Positions 10,009-21,466 of a DNA stretch of 38,464 nt are shown in pieces. The stretch spans positions 7,501 to 45,964 of the forward strand of contig RPFO01001806.1 in NCBI GenBank assembly GCA_009746045.1, written 5' to 3'. Each line of letters begins with the position of its first letter. Position 1 is the stretch's first letter. This DNA is from Mesostigma viride (lineage: Eukaryota > Streptophyta > Mesostigmatophyceae > Mesostigmatales > Mesostigmataceae). Made by a program: the position numbers and the translations under genes. The notes below the pieces were generated by a model that did no database searches, was not told the origin of the DNA, and saw only the letters and a program-made list of their open reading frames with translations.

Positions 10009-10371
10009 GCTGCCAATACAGAGTAAAGGAACCTAGCTTCAACCCTGTATTCACAACAAGAAGGAGGGAGGGCGCCCTAGCTTCTCTCACTGCCGCAAGT
10101 GGGCAGGCCACAGAGCGCTCTCTCCACAGCATGGTGCCGGGGCGCAACACTGTGGGTGCAATACAACCAGAGCAATACCATAGGTAGGCTGACGCATAGC
10201 CTATGCTACAAAGGTGAGGTGGGCTCAAGACGTCGGCTAAGGCGCAAGCTGATGGCCACAAGGTGCCAGAGCTAATTGAAGGTACTATAACGCTGGGCGC
10301 TAATCTCATTTCAAGTGCTGTAATGCCTAAGCTATCCCATAATCGATTGCCCCCATCTAGATAACTAGCTT
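10009..10371. other. No gene seen
   Basis: Short open frames only, between the first CACGTG repeat and the LINE fragment. Confidence 0.35.
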
Positions 10372-10790
10372 GAGTGCTCTATCCCGGGGGAGCCCGGGGG
10401 GGTTTCCACAGTTTCTTGTTGACATAAAGGTCCCCGCCCCGCCAGCTAGTACACTTGGGGCTTCTCGGGGGGGTCTTGTGGAGGATGTAGTCGGGCCACT
10501 GATCAAGGCGTTGCTGCTGCTGGGCTGGCGTCAGGTCGTCGTCAAGCGACCAGCTAGGAGCTAGGTATTCTACAGCTTCTTGCGGCAGGAGAGGAACCGA
10601 ACTCGGGCTGTGATGTCGCTGAAGGTGAGGACCACTGGAGGGGGGCCAGCCTTGTCCCGTGGATGGGGCAGGCGGTAGGCGCCCTGCAGTGTCGCACCTG
10701 GCAGCTCCATGCACGCCAAGAGTTGTTTCTGAACAGCTCGTCGAGAAGAGAGTCTGGGGTCTCCTCCGGCTGCATGTCGAAGCGCCAGTA
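10372..10790 (-). pseudogene. LINE ORF1-like fragment, frameshifted
   Basis: On the minus strand the peptide LDDDLTPAQQQQRLDQWPDY parallels LDDDLTLAQQQRRRELWPTY in the ORF1 at 11308-12500. An upstream frame gives QPEETPDSLLDELF, parallel to QPAGETSTSLLEAF there. The pieces lie in different frames, so this is a decayed second copy of the same ORF1 C-terminal (RRM-like plus C-terminal domain) region. It sits between the two CACGTGACTGCGTCACGTG repeats. Confidence 0.65.
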
Positions 10791-10842
10791 TATATTTTAA
10801 AAAATCATTTCATCAACTTACATTAATTAATTAATTAATAGA

Positions 10843-10861
10843 CACGTGACTGCGTCACGTG
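10843..10861. repeat. CACGTGAC-TGC-GTCACGTG inverted repeat, copy 2
   Basis: Identical to the copy at 9990-10008 and preceded by a (TTAA)n run (10822-10840). The two copies bracket about 835 bp holding the ORF1 fragment. Confidence 0.8.
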
Positions 10862-10893
10862 AGCATAAGTCCTCAGTGGGAGGGGAACATGGG

Positions 10894-12506
10894 ATTGAAT
10901 TGAATTGAATTGTAACATGACTCCGTTGGGAGTATATGTAGCACATAGCCCAGAGAAGGGGCATATGGCCTATCATACATTCTAAGCTACTTCCTGCATA
11001 GGTGGGAATGTAAACAACACTTGCTCTAGGTGCACTAGGGCACCTGCACCACCCAGAGTTTCAGGCAACACCCAGCGAAGGGGAGCCTGTCATAGGTGGG
11101 GAAGATCATCATGGCTATACAAGAGCTAGGACATGGCTTCTCTACAGAGAGCATCTCTCTGCATGGCATAGCATGGCGAAATTCTTAATGCAACATCCAT
11201 GGGTCCCGTTATAGGCAGGGCTTGGCTAAATTCTGTAGACAACATCCATGGGGGCCATTATGGGCGCACATGCGCGTGGGCCACATGCTAGGCTAAGCCT
11301 GACTAATCTACACTACTGGTATGAATTCCCTAGTCTGAGGTGGCAGGAGGGGGCTGCCAGGGCTTGTGGTCAACGTGGATGACCGCCCCCCTCCAGTATA
11401 CCGGCGCTTCCCCCCTGCGCTGTGCCGGAGCTGAAGGTAGGTCGGCCATAGCTCGCGTCGCCGCTGTTGCTGGGCCAGGGTCAAGTCGTCGTCCAGCGTG
11501 AAGCGAGTCCTCGAGAGCTTCTTGCGGCATTTAAGGAACGACATGCAGCTTGTCCGCCATGTACTTAAAGGTGAGGAGCACGGGTGCCGGGCCAGCCTTC
11601 CCCCGCGCGCGGGGGAGGCGGACAGCCGACATGTCCAGCTCACCAGTGAGTAGCATGGGGGCAAGAATGTCGCGCTTAAATGCCTCAAGAAGGCTCGTGG
11701 AGGTCTCACCTGCGGGCTGGTCGAAGTGCTTGACGATGACATTGTGGCTGCGCCGGGCGATGTTGGCTTCCTCGCGAAGGTCGAGGGCTTGTTGCTTGAG
11801 TTGTGCCGAGATGGTGGAGGTGGTGGAGGTGGTGTGCTGCTTAAGCAAGTCCGCCCAGGTGGAGGGAGCATCGCCGGCCGAGCCAGCAGACGCTGGGCGG
11901 CGATGTCCTTTACCGCCTGGGCGGTGAGGCCGGCGGTGTCATGCAAGCTCTCAAGGGCGTTGGCGGTGGCTTGAAGGCGGTGGTCGAGGTCGAGGAGCTG
12001 GGCTTTGATGTCGGCAGTGGAGGCGGAAATGGCAGTGGAGGTGGAGGCGGCGGCGGTGGAAATGTGAGGAAGTTCAGCAGTCAGCGTGCCGCCGATTGCT
12101 GCTATGTCGGCAGCAAGGGGGGTCACGTGCTGCTGAAAGGCTTCCATGAGGATGGAGCGGAGGGTGGGGGCGGAAAGGGGTGAAGCCCAGATCTCGGCGT
12201 CAGAGCGCTGGAGAAGGGAGTTGAGGATGGCGTGCTGGAGACGGGGGCGGTAGCCGCCGACCAGATGGTAGACGTTGCCCACGCGGCTGCCGTCCGGGGC
12301 GAGAAGGCGGTTGGTGGAGAAGAGATGGAGGCACAGGTCGTTAAGCGAAGCGTAATCCCCGAAGAAGATGCAGCGCATAGCATCGGTCGGAGAAATGGTG
12401 GCCCAGTCGTAATCTGCGACCTTGAAAGGCCGGGGACGAAAGCTCGGTTCTGTGTATTGGGGGCGTGAAGACCCTCCTGTGTCGTCGGAACATGGGATGG
12501 AAGGGA
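10894..12506 (-). mobile_element. ORF1-only LINE (non-autonomous), minus strand
   Basis: Read on the minus strand the element runs from an ORF1-like frame (12500 to 11308), through a roughly 300-bp 3' UTR, to a short (ATTCA)n tail at 10894-10916. The last 105 bp (10894-10998) are nearly identical to 16908-17017, a second insertion of the same family. No reverse transcriptase or endonuclease lies between ORF1 and the tail. It therefore resembles half-LINE (HAL1-type) elements that depend on a partner in trans. Confidence 0.6.
11308..12500 (-). pseudogene. LINE ORF1-like protein with frame breaks
   Basis: The N-terminal part (open at least back to about 12490, including the ATG at 12378) encodes a serine/alanine-rich coiled-coil-like region. 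The next part continues in another frame (about 11848-11531) and contains an RRM-like domain (NVIVKHFDQPAGETS ... KAGPAPVLLTFKYM). The C-terminal domain (FTLDDDLTLAQQQRRRELWP) is back in the first frame, and the end (GEAPVYWRGAVIHVD) is in the second again. This order matches L1-type ORF1 RNA-binding proteins. At least three frame changes mean it is a pseudogene or contains sequence errors. Confidence 0.65.
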
Positions 12507-12550
12507 TTAATTAATTAATTAATTAATTAATTAATTAATTAATTAATTAA
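12507..12550. repeat. (TTAA)11 tract
   Basis: Pure TTAA repeats directly before the GGGGAC end of element A. A similar tract (19152-19187) flanks element C. It may have grown from the TTAA target site. Confidence 0.9.
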
Positions 12551-14460
12551 GGGGACTCGGCGCGGCGAATATTTTCCGCGCCAAAAAAATTCCGCGGTAC
12601 CCTCCGTACCGTGAAAAGTGGGTGCACGGTGCGCGCACCCCTTGCGGACGTGGCCATGGCGACTGCTTTTAGACGAAACGTGACAAATCTGGCTCGCGGA
12701 AAGCAGAAAAAATGCTCGATTGTTGGAGAAAATTAGTTACTGATTCTAATTTATGGTGGGATAGTTGCGATCTATAATGTCGCGGGCTCTTTTTCTTTAC
12801 CATCGGCAGGGGGGGTCCGGCCTGAATTTCTGTCGGGATGAATAAAGTATAATGGATGCCTGCAGGTGTGATTGTCGATTGTTGCCAGTTTTGATGGTCC
12901 TAATGGAAGCTAGTTTAATGATGTTTCTAAAGCCGTAAATATTCCCGCTGCTATCTTTACCTTTCCCGTCATTTTGCGGTAAGATAACATTAGGCCTGCG
13001 CGATGCGCGCCCGACCTCTCCATGAAAGGGTGGCCTTTCTTGTGCGCCTGGGCACGAATAAATGCCCGTTATGGTACGTTCTTGTATTAAACGTCCTAAG
13101 ATAGCGCTTTCCTGCTTTCTTAGCTCGTTGAGCGTAAGCTTTTTGCCTTCTTTCCGGCCAGATGCAGCCATGAAGTTGCGGGTCCTGGCGCTGCATCGCT
13201 GGATTCCTGGATGTTTTTTAGCAAGTTCGTCTGTGACGTGGCTGGCTTGCTGCAGCGCGTGGCCCACAACCTGTCGGGAAGGTGTAATGCTTTTATTTCC
13301 ATGCTTCTCTGAAATTTCTTTTGCTTTATAGACAGTTGTGTTCGAGGAAATTCATGCGGTCTTCCTAAGCAGCGGCATCATTTTCCCCAGACACTGACGA
13401 GCTGGCACCTGTCTCCTAAAGAAAGTGGCTCGTGCTTGTTAGAAAGGAGGCAGTGTGCATTTTGCGGGACACAATGCTTTGGTGGCACATGCGTCAGGTA
13501 GGTTGTTCCAATGGTCTCTTCACCTTTCCCACTGAGTAAATGATAGCCTTTGTCATGCTAGCCAGAGCAGCTAGCCACAGGTTGGCTGGATAAAAAGTCA
13601 GCTTATTTTCTCTTTATATACTGCGTGTGTGGTCCTCCACATGTCCGGCTTGTTGGGCATTTTGGAAGAGGGTTTTTAATGTGTTGTTGGGTGGAACAAC
13701 TTGGTTGTTGGCACAAAATCACATATTATTAGCCTGAGATAGGCATGACATATGCTGCTCAGGCGTGTCGTCCTACCAGCCTTGTACGTTGTTAAGGGTC
13801 GACTCACAAGGCTGGCTGTGCCGATGGAGGGGTGGGGCGTATGACGCTCCGGACATCCTCCTCACACTCCGTGATCAAAGTGGGCATGTTTTTGGGTGTC
13901 TAGGGTAGCAAAACAGATGTCATTTTGGCTCAGCACTAGCTCAGTTCTCTTTTAGCGTCTACCCAGGTGGCATCACAGGAAAATCAATAACTTGAGCTAC
14001 GCTTGTCAGAATGAGCTCAAACTTTGGGGTTGTGTTTCCCCCCACTCAGTGGAATATTAAATGTATGGATGACCCAATCTGATGTGTTAATGATTTGATT
14101 TATTTTTTTTGGCTCAAAAAAGTACCCATTATGCGGGAAAATTAATAACTCAAACAAATGTGACCATTTTGGCCATGTAAATAGCCCAGCTTTTAAAAAA
14201 GTGGGGGAACTTTGCAGAAATGTATGGGCAGGTCATTTGGATAAGTGGTTTGTCTTGGGCAAAATATCTCATAAATAGCGTCTTTTTCTATTTTAGTTCG
14301 CCACCGGTGCGTGGTTGGGGGTAGCACCCCCAACAAGTGGTGGCATGAATGTCCAAACATCATATTTATGGTACTCAATCATCACTAGATGGTTCCCGAG
14401 TGCATTGGAACTGATATTCATTAAAGTCAGTTTTTCAGGCTTTTGGACGTGCGAGTCCCC
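12551..14460 (+). mobile_element. TTAA element A (about 1.9 kb, non-autonomous)
   Basis: The left (type-1) end is GGGGACTCGGCGCG, then a GAATATTTT..AAAAAAATTC core and GCACGGTGCGCGCACCCCTT. The right (type-2) end finishes GTGCGAGTCCCC, with a subterminal block CACTTGTTGGGGGTGCTACC (minus strand) and TAAAATAGAAAAAGACGCT. The element is flanked by TTAA on both sides (12547-12550, 14461-14464). The first about 700 bp align loosely with the left part of element B. No transposase was seen; the 156-aa minus-strand frame at 12797-13267 has no counterpart in B. Confidence 0.7.
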
Positions 14461-16034
14461 TTAAGGGGACGTGCGCCCGCCGAATTTTTTGGCGCCAAAA
14501 AAATTCGCGGTACCGCCGTGAAGTGAAAAGTGGGTGCACGGTGCGCGCACCCCTTGCGGAAGTGGCCATGGCGACTGCGTTTAGGCGAAACTAGCAATGT
14601 AGGGCTGGAGAAACGCAAAACAAATGCTCAAATGTTGAAGACGATGATTTAATGATGTTGGGTTGTGGCGGCAAGTAGCTGGTTTACAATATCGCTGCTT
14701 TCTTTTACTGCCATCGGCATGGGGGGTAAACTGCATTTTTTGGTCGCGCGGAATAAAATAGAATTCGTGATAGCGGCAGTGAATTCGCAGTTTTGGGGGT
14801 TGTTCTGACCGTGAAGCAGGCGTTAATATCGGTTGCATCGAATTCTAAACCGAGCTGGTGCTTTTTGCCAGATTTTCGGCCTTTATCGGTAAGTAATTGT
14901 TCAGACCTGCGCAGTGCGTGTCTGACCTGTCCATGGAATAACCGCTGTTGTTGCGCGCCTGGGCGAGGGATTTACGAGGGCGAGGTACAGATTTGTCGCG
15001 AATGTTATCTGCTATCAGTGCTTTCTTCTATGAGCTCATCGTTCGAGTTTTTTTGCGTTCTTTTTGGGCAGTTTCCGCCAGCTAGCTCGCCGTCGCTTGC
15101 CGTTGTGTTGTCGAATACCTGGCAGCTTTAGATTGTTTTCGTCGATGTCGTAATCAGGGCCGCTTCAGTCGCAACCTATAGCTCTTCGGGAAGGTTTAAG
15201 GCATTTCATAAAACGTGTTCTGGCAAGGATGTTGTGCGTATGGACGCTTCTTGTTGTGTGAGAGTGACGCACCCTCTCTTCGCAGCGGCATCACAGCGCT
15301 CATGCGCTGGAGGGCCGCCAATGGTTTCTTTCCATTTTATCGTGCAGGGGAGGAAGTGTTTGATTGACGATTATGTTGGAGATATTGCATTTGTGTGACT
15401 GCATGTAGATAGCTACCACCATTGGTTTATTTGAGCTTTCCCTTGATATCATCATGTGAAAAGACTGCCATGTGCTGAGCCAACCATGGTTGACATGGTT
15501 GACTGCATGCAAGCTTTGTATGCCATGATCTCCTTGGTTCCTTGCCCTCCATAGTTCCAGTTTGTTGCCCATCTCAGGTAGGGCAGTTCAGGAGTTGTTG
15601 CTGTTTTGGTTAGCTTGGTTGGCATTAACCTTACACTCTAACCTGGGAGAAACATAGAAAATGCTGGTAAGGCATTTTAGTGCCATCATCATTATTGCTA
15701 TTCACATGCTTATAAGTCTGGCCATGCTCGAGGTACGGTTAAGGGCTATGAGGTGTGTGGCCACCCCTGTGTACTTCATAACATATTCAGCATGTATTTG
15801 ATGCATGTTGGATGGCATGTAAAGTGTAATTGTGTTTATACTTGGTTACTGAGTGGTCCTTAGCGCCTGTCCGGTGGTCGTCTAGGAAACTCATCAGTGC
15901 GTGTCACAGTGACCCCCAACCTTGAGCATGTGTCGTCATCAGTGTGTAATAGTTATTTATATGTGCTTTTGGTCATAGATTTGCCGAGTTCTAATCATGA
16001 AGTTTACAAGGTAACCTTGGGTTGAGTATAGTGT

Positions 16035-16604
16035 ATGCTCTCTTGGCATGTATGCCTAGCGATCGTGTTGCTATGCTTGCGCTTGCAAGGTTGGCCATGC
16101 CGAGGGCAGGTAAGGGCAGATGAGGTGCCTAGCTGTTTGCTTATGGGTGTAGACACCTCCCCCGCTGCCCTTGCACAGCTGGATGAGCTGAGGAACAAGA
16201 GGAAGCGCCAGCAGGTGGTGAAACGGATGCTAGAGTTCAAGGCCGGGGCTGCAAAGGCCAATAGCACAAAGCGTGGCCACCACTGGGATGATGCCAAGAA
16301 GGACAAGCAGCGTGGCCAGCACCCATACAGCAAGGCGGTGTTCTATGGGGTGGGTGGGGGCTGCCACTGGGGGCAGGGTGATGAGGATGATGATGACACT
16401 GCACACATCCCTTGCTTGCGCTGCTCTAAGACCGATGCATCTGATGATGACCCTTTCTTGCTGTGCAGCACACCCGGGTGCGATGGGGGGCTCCACCTGA
16501 GCTGCACGGTCCCTCTCCTGCCCAGCGTACCTGATGGGGACTGGTTCTGCCCAGTTTGCTGTGGGGAAGACTGTGATGATGGCAGTGATAGTGACAGTGA
16601 CTAG
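16035..16604 (+). CDS. PHD-finger protein or captured PHD exon
   Basis: The C-terminal half is a clear PHD finger: CLRC, then CSTPGC, a histidine (GGLHLSC), and WFCPVCC, in C4HC3 order. An acidic tail follows (DDGSDSDSD). PHD fingers read histone H3 tails, so the product should be nuclear. Upstream is a basic stretch (RNKRKRQQVVKRM). A possible 69-nt intron runs from donor GTAAGG (GT at 16110-16111) to acceptor TTGCACAG (16178). Being a multiple of three, it leaves the frame open if retained. The segment 5' of the intron belongs to the repeat family of element B (it recurs in D), so the PHD exon looks captured by the element. Whether it is expressed is unknown. Confidence 0.65.
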   Translation: MLSWHVCLAIVLLCLRLQGWPCRGQVRADEVPSCLLMGVDTSPAALAQLDELRNKRKRQQVVKRMLEFKAGAAKANSTKRGHHWDDAKKDKQRGQHPYSKAVFYGVGGGCHWGQGDEDDDDTAHIPCLRCSKTDASDDDPFLLCSTPGCDGGLHLSCTVPLLPSVPDGDWFCPVCCGEDCDDGSDSDSD

Positions 16605-16907
16605 TATAATGGACGCCCAGGTGGCATGCTGCCAAAGAGCATAACTTCCACACCGCTTGTCCAAATGCAGCCAGATTTTGCCAGCGTGTGTGTCGATGAC
16701 TAATGGAATTTTGAATATCATGTTTGGCCCATTTCACATGTGTTTGGTATTTTATTATTTTTGGCATGTGTGAAAAACAGCGTTTTCGTACTTGCAAGAG
16801 CATAAAAATTCTAAAGCATGTCAGATATGGGTTGTGAGTGGCTCTAATTTTTGGCCACCCACGACCTGCTTGGGCAATATCATGCCTGGCCTGAATTGAT
16901 GTGTGCA

Positions 16908-17017
16908 TTGAATTGAATTGAATTGAATTGTAACATAACTCCGTTGGGAGTATATGTAGCACATAGCCCTTGAGAGGGGGCATATGGCCTATCATACATC
17001 CTAAGCTACTTCCTGCA
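16908..17017 (-). mobile_element. 5'-truncated LINE 3' end
   Basis: (ATTGA)n followed by a block beginning TAACATAACTCCGTTGGG. It is almost identical to 10894-10998 and stops abruptly after CTTCCTGCA, as expected for a 5'-truncated insertion of the same family into element B. Confidence 0.75.
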
Positions 17018-17249
17018 AGGGTGCATGTGTGCATTGGCTGGGGCATACTGTGCCCTAATTAGCGTCTTTTTCTATTTTTAGCGCGATACCGGCGCGTGGT
17101 TGGGGGTAGAACCTTCAATGAATGCATGGATAACTCACTAAACATGTTATTTAGGGCCCCTAATCATGGCTGGGCATAATTCAATTGAATTCATATTGAA
17201 AACAGTGTATTCCAGTTTTGGGGGGTTTTGGTGGCACACCTCCCCTTAA

Positions 17250-19151
17250 GGGGAGGGTCCCATAGAAATATATCAAAACTTACCCCCCCTAATAACTACA
17301 GAAATGCAACTGACAACCACTGAATGATGTTTGGGGACCATAAACATGATGTTTGGGCATGCATACCACCACTTGTTGGGGGTACTACCCCCAGCCATAC
17401 ACCGGCTATGAGCTAAAAATAGAAAAAAACGCTGTCCGGGGCACATCTTGCCCAGAACAGTGGGAGAACCAGTTGCATGAAAAAAGCACACCCCATATAA
17501 AAATGTCATGGGACATTGTTTCTACCTAATTGGATCAACAAAATCAGCACATCCCTTTGAGTTATTAATTTTTGGGCCAAAAATACGCTTTTTTAGGCGG
17601 GGCGTCCCCATACACACTCATAACACATCAATTAGGCCTGAAAAGCACAAGTCAAATTCTGTCATGACCATAGAAGGCACTGTCAAAGTTTGGTGGCATT
17701 CTGAGCTCAGCTGTAGCAGTTATTAATTTTGGCAGTTGGCCACCTGTGCAGACGCTAAGGAACTAAAGGAAGGCATTAGTGAGTATTAAGGCACACTAAC
17801 ACTTCCTATGCCATCCAAAAGGCTCCTGACCATGCCCAATTCGACCACAATGTACAAGGAGGTGGCTGGGCACGTCATGTGCCCTTGCCTTACCTCGACA
17901 CGGGCAACCTGTTGCGTGTGTGCACAACAATGAGGCAGGTAGCTCTACATGCCTAGCCAACACTTCTAAAGCATATTCCAGGTTTATGGTGTGGGCATCA
18001 TCCCAAAACCAAGCTCAAACACACCCTAGAAAGCCATATCCACTAATTGCCCAACAAGGGTAACAACAGACAGTCCACAGAGAAAGCAGAATTATCATAC
18101 ATGCTGCTTGCCAAGGCTTCTTACCATGGTTACCTTGCCTTGCTAGCATATGAATTAGGGCTCTCCCATTTTAGTGGGAGAAAGGCCAACAAGACAACGA
18201 TAACCCCTACCTACGTGCAGTTCCACCCATGCAGTATGCCCCTCAGAAAAACCACTGCCACCTTTCTTTCCAGCGCAATTGTTTGCCAAGAAACAAACTC
18301 AAGCTTGTGAGCCTCTAACCACAATGAAGCCTCTGCTAAGAAAGGCCGCGTCAATATTCACACAAAACTGAGTGCTGTTAGCAATCTCCTTCCAAGAAAC
18401 CACTCAGCAAATCCCTGACAACTTGACGATATGCCACGGTCACGCTTTGACACATCCCAGCCATGCAACGTACATAAAAACCACTGAAAGGTGCCAGGAA
18501 TCTGGCGATGCGCAGCACGGAATGGCATTATACCTGGCGCTAACTGCACGGAAAGAAGCCGAAAACTTGCGTTGATAACCCATAAAGGAAGCGAAACATT
18601 CATAGGGTCACGTTGATCACACGATCGTACCATTACCGGAATTGTCCTTCGCCCAGCGGCGCAAGAAAGAACAACCTTCCATGGAATAATAAGACGCGCA
18701 TCCCGCGAGCCTGGAGAGTGTCTTACCGATCATGACGGAAATCTTGCCGAAACCCAGCAAATTTTTTAAAGCTTTACCAATAACGATTTAAACGCATCCT
18801 TGACGCTAGGTAAAGCCCATAAAACCTGACAATCACCGCCGCCGGCGTGCATTCTAATTTATTCCTCTCGACGAAAACATCAGATTGGACCCCCGTGGCG
18901 ATGGTCATCAATAAAATCATCGACACTGCAAAAAACGCGAACTCCGCTACGAAGTAGTATCATTTACTCATCGTCTTTAAGATTCGCTCAGTTTCTCTGC
19001 ATTCCGCGAGCTATCTTTTTCTACTCTGCCTGAAAGCACGTCGCCATGGCCAGCTCCGGTAGGGGTGCGCGCCCCGTGCACCACTTTTTCACGGTACGGA
19101 CGGGTACCGCGAATTTTTCGGCGCCAAAATATTCGCGCCGGGACCGTCCCC
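17250..19151 (-). mobile_element. TTAA element C (about 1.9 kb), inverted relative to A and B
   Basis: The type-2 end is on the left (GGGGAGGGTCCCATAG, then CACTTGTTGGGGGTACTACC). The type-1 end is on the right (GGTACCGCGAATTTTTCGG ... GACCGTCCCC), followed by TTAA. It shares the TTAA at 17246-17249 with element B, so B and C are tail to tail. The 17740-18560 part aligns with 21590-22330 of element D in the same orientation. No convincing gene inside. Confidence 0.7.
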
Positions 19152-19290
19152 TTAATTAATTAATTAATTATTTAATTAATTAATTAGACTCGTGCTCCTG
19201 TTGGGGAGTCCGTAAGATAGGGCTCGCGACAATTTGAGAACTGGGGACAACCTAGTCGGGGTAAAATTGGGGAATTTTTCTTTTTTTTAA
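19152..19290. repeat. (TTAA)n tract and spacer between elements C and D
   Basis: TTAATTAATTAATTAATTAT and further TTAA units to 19187, then about 100 bp of unassigned DNA ending TTTTTTTTAA at 19290, where element D begins. Confidence 0.7.
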
Positions 19291-20067
19291 GGGGAGGTGG
19301 CACCCCAAAACCCTTAAAAATTGAACTATGGTAATAACACTTGAAATTCATTTGCACAATGCTGAAATATGATTGCGGGCACTAAATAACATCTCTTGTG
19401 ACTTGTCCATGCACTTGTTGGGGGTACTACCCCCAAGTATACGCCAATATTGCGCTATAAATAGAAAAAGACGCTAATTAGGGCTGGGTATGCCCCAGCC
19501 AATGCACACATTTGTTGGCAACCAAAAATCAACCATTTGTAGTTCCCTGAGTGTGTAGCTTGCTGAGCTATTTACATCATGGAAATGACAAAACCTTGAA
19601 CAGTTATTAATTTTCCCGCAAAACAGGTCTTTTTTTACCGGACATTGGGAATAAACATATCATAAACACTTCAGATAAGGCCACAAAATCAAGCGAAAAT
19701 CCGGCTAACAGTGTCCAAAAACCAAATGTCCTCATTTGAGGACATAGTCCTCGTTTGAGACGGGGGGGTCAGGGGGGCGGTTTTGGCGCCAAAGTTGGTC
19801 CTGAGGATCCCTGGTGGGTTTTGGCACGAAACTGGGATAGGTACTGAGCGCGCCAAGCCCCCGGGGTCGACAGGGGCCGACCGTACCTGGAAAATATGAG
19901 GCGAGGAAAAGTACCTACTACAGCAAGAACATTGCAATGTAATCGAGCATTTTGTCGAGTGACGGCTATGGGGTCGTTCCAGTTCTGAGGCTTGCCTGAA
20001 CGTTATAGGCCATTATTTTGCCCCGAATGAAGACAGAACTTTAGATCATCATCTAGTCATTTCGAAG

Positions 20068-20607
20068 ATGCTGCTTTTGACGTGCAGGTGCTTTGTATAT
20101 GTCGAAAATATTGTTCATGAACGGATTTTGGCATCGTTGAAGAAAATCTGGAAGCTACGTAGATGGCATGATAGGTCAGTATGCAGTTCGGCTTTACAAT
20201 TTCTTTTTCCGCCCAGGCGCTGCGGATATCGCGAGTATGGGTTATGGTACGCTTCTGGGTTAATGGGCGACCCGGGCAACAGAGGGACCTGGGCAGTTAG
20301 ATGGGTCAAAGAGTCTCCATTTTTTCGTCGTGATATCGCAGTCACGCCTGGCAAAAACCACGGCGAGCGCGAGCCATATTTTACTTTTGCCGCAAGGCTG
20401 GGTGCTTCCCGGGCGTCACCGTCCTTTAATATATATTTCTTGAGCTGTCCCGCGCAGCTGGCGGCCTGGGCGCACGTCAAGAACAAGGTTCCGGATGTCA
20501 TCCGCAACCGCATCGTTCTAAATAAGCGTGTCAAGAGTATCGTAGCTTATAACCCCCGCAGACTTAATGATTCCGGTTCTTTTCAATGCCCAACGTCGTG
20601 GTTGTGA
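20068..20607 (+). CDS. Open frame of 179 codons, unrecognised
   Basis: GC-rich open frame inside element D, in a segment absent from C. The 3' part (SCPAQLAAWAHVKNKVPDVI) looks more protein-like than the rest. No motif, signal or family is recognisable, and an overlapping minus-strand frame is nearly as long. It may be a captured gene fragment or chance. Confidence 0.2.
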   Translation: MLLLTCRCFVYVENIVHERILASLKKIWKLRRWHDRSVCSSALQFLFPPRRCGYREYGLWYASGLMGDPGNRGTWAVRWVKESPFFRRDIAVTPGKNHGEREPYFTFAARLGASRASPSFNIYFLSCPAQLAAWAHVKNKVPDVIRNRIVLNKRVKSIVAYNPRRLNDSGSFQCPTSWL

Positions 20608-21440
20608 TTACGCCTATGTCCGGGGAACTTAAAGGAAGTTTGCTGGGTAATGCTTTCTTTTCCCGTGGTGTCACTGAAAAGGTAAACGGCCTTGCGTCGT
20701 CAAAACAGCAGCAAGTAGAAGTCACTGTGCTTAGTTGCAATGTGGTAGTTTGATTTAACACATATACTGCCTTGTTGCTGAAAACTTTTTCAAGGCTTGC
20801 TGGGATGTTGCCCATATGTTTCTAACGCTTAACCTCATGTCCAAGTGAGCTAGACTGGCTTGGAAACTTGAGCTTGTCATGCTTACATTGTGCTTGTATT
20901 GCTATTTGTGCCTCTTTGCAGTATCTGCTTCATATATGATTGAAGGCTTCAGCATCATTGTCGAGCACCGTGGTGGCAGCCAAGCCTCCAATAACGATCA
21001 CGGACCTAACCTTGGCAAGTATTTGCTTCTTATTTCATTCTTTGGACTGAGCTAGCTTTGAGCTAGCTTTACACCTGCTATTTGGCCTGCACCATGGTCC
21101 CTGGCTGCCAGTTACATTTTGTGCCCCCCCCCGGCAGGCTGCAGGGTCTAGGATAGCGAGGGTGTAATGTAGACATGTTGTGGGCACCTTGGGTGCATTT
21201 TCAGGACCAGCCATGACCTGGCCCTGCCTTCTTTCTGGGCATATTGTTGACTTGAGTGCTTGTTGGTCACTCGCGTAGCGACCCCCCTGCATTCATAAAT
21301 CGTAAACCATTATACCATGAGCATATTTCATGGATGTTAAGCATTGCTACTCTTGAACATATCATAAATGAACATGGTTTCATGCCGTACCCATGGATAT
21401 GTTGAAATGTGTGAGTTATTACAAATGGTATCCATGCTTA

Positions 21441-21466
21441 AAAATGTCCTCATATGAGGACATTTT
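21441..21466. repeat. 26-bp perfect palindrome in element D
   Basis: AATGTCCTCATATGAGGACA forms the core of a perfect palindrome. A close relative (TGTCCTCATTTGAGGACA) lies at about 19726-19743. The pair brackets the 1.7 kb of D that has no counterpart in C. Confidence 0.8.

Larger units (their letters stand above)
14465..17245 (+). mobile_element. TTAA element B (about 2.8 kb) carrying a PHD-finger exon
   Basis: It begins GGGGACGTGCGCCCGCCG right after the TTAA shared with A, and ends GGCACACCTCCCC before TTAA at 17246-17249. The subterminal blocks match A, C and D. Compared with A and C, it has extra cargo: a PHD-finger coding segment (16179-16604) and a 5'-truncated LINE tail (16908-17017). 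Its 16010-16130 segment is an inverted match of 21660-21790 in element D. Confidence 0.7.

Noticed and set aside
12797-13267. 156-codon minus-strand gene in element A
   Set aside because: The homologous part of element B does not preserve the frame, so coding is unlikely.
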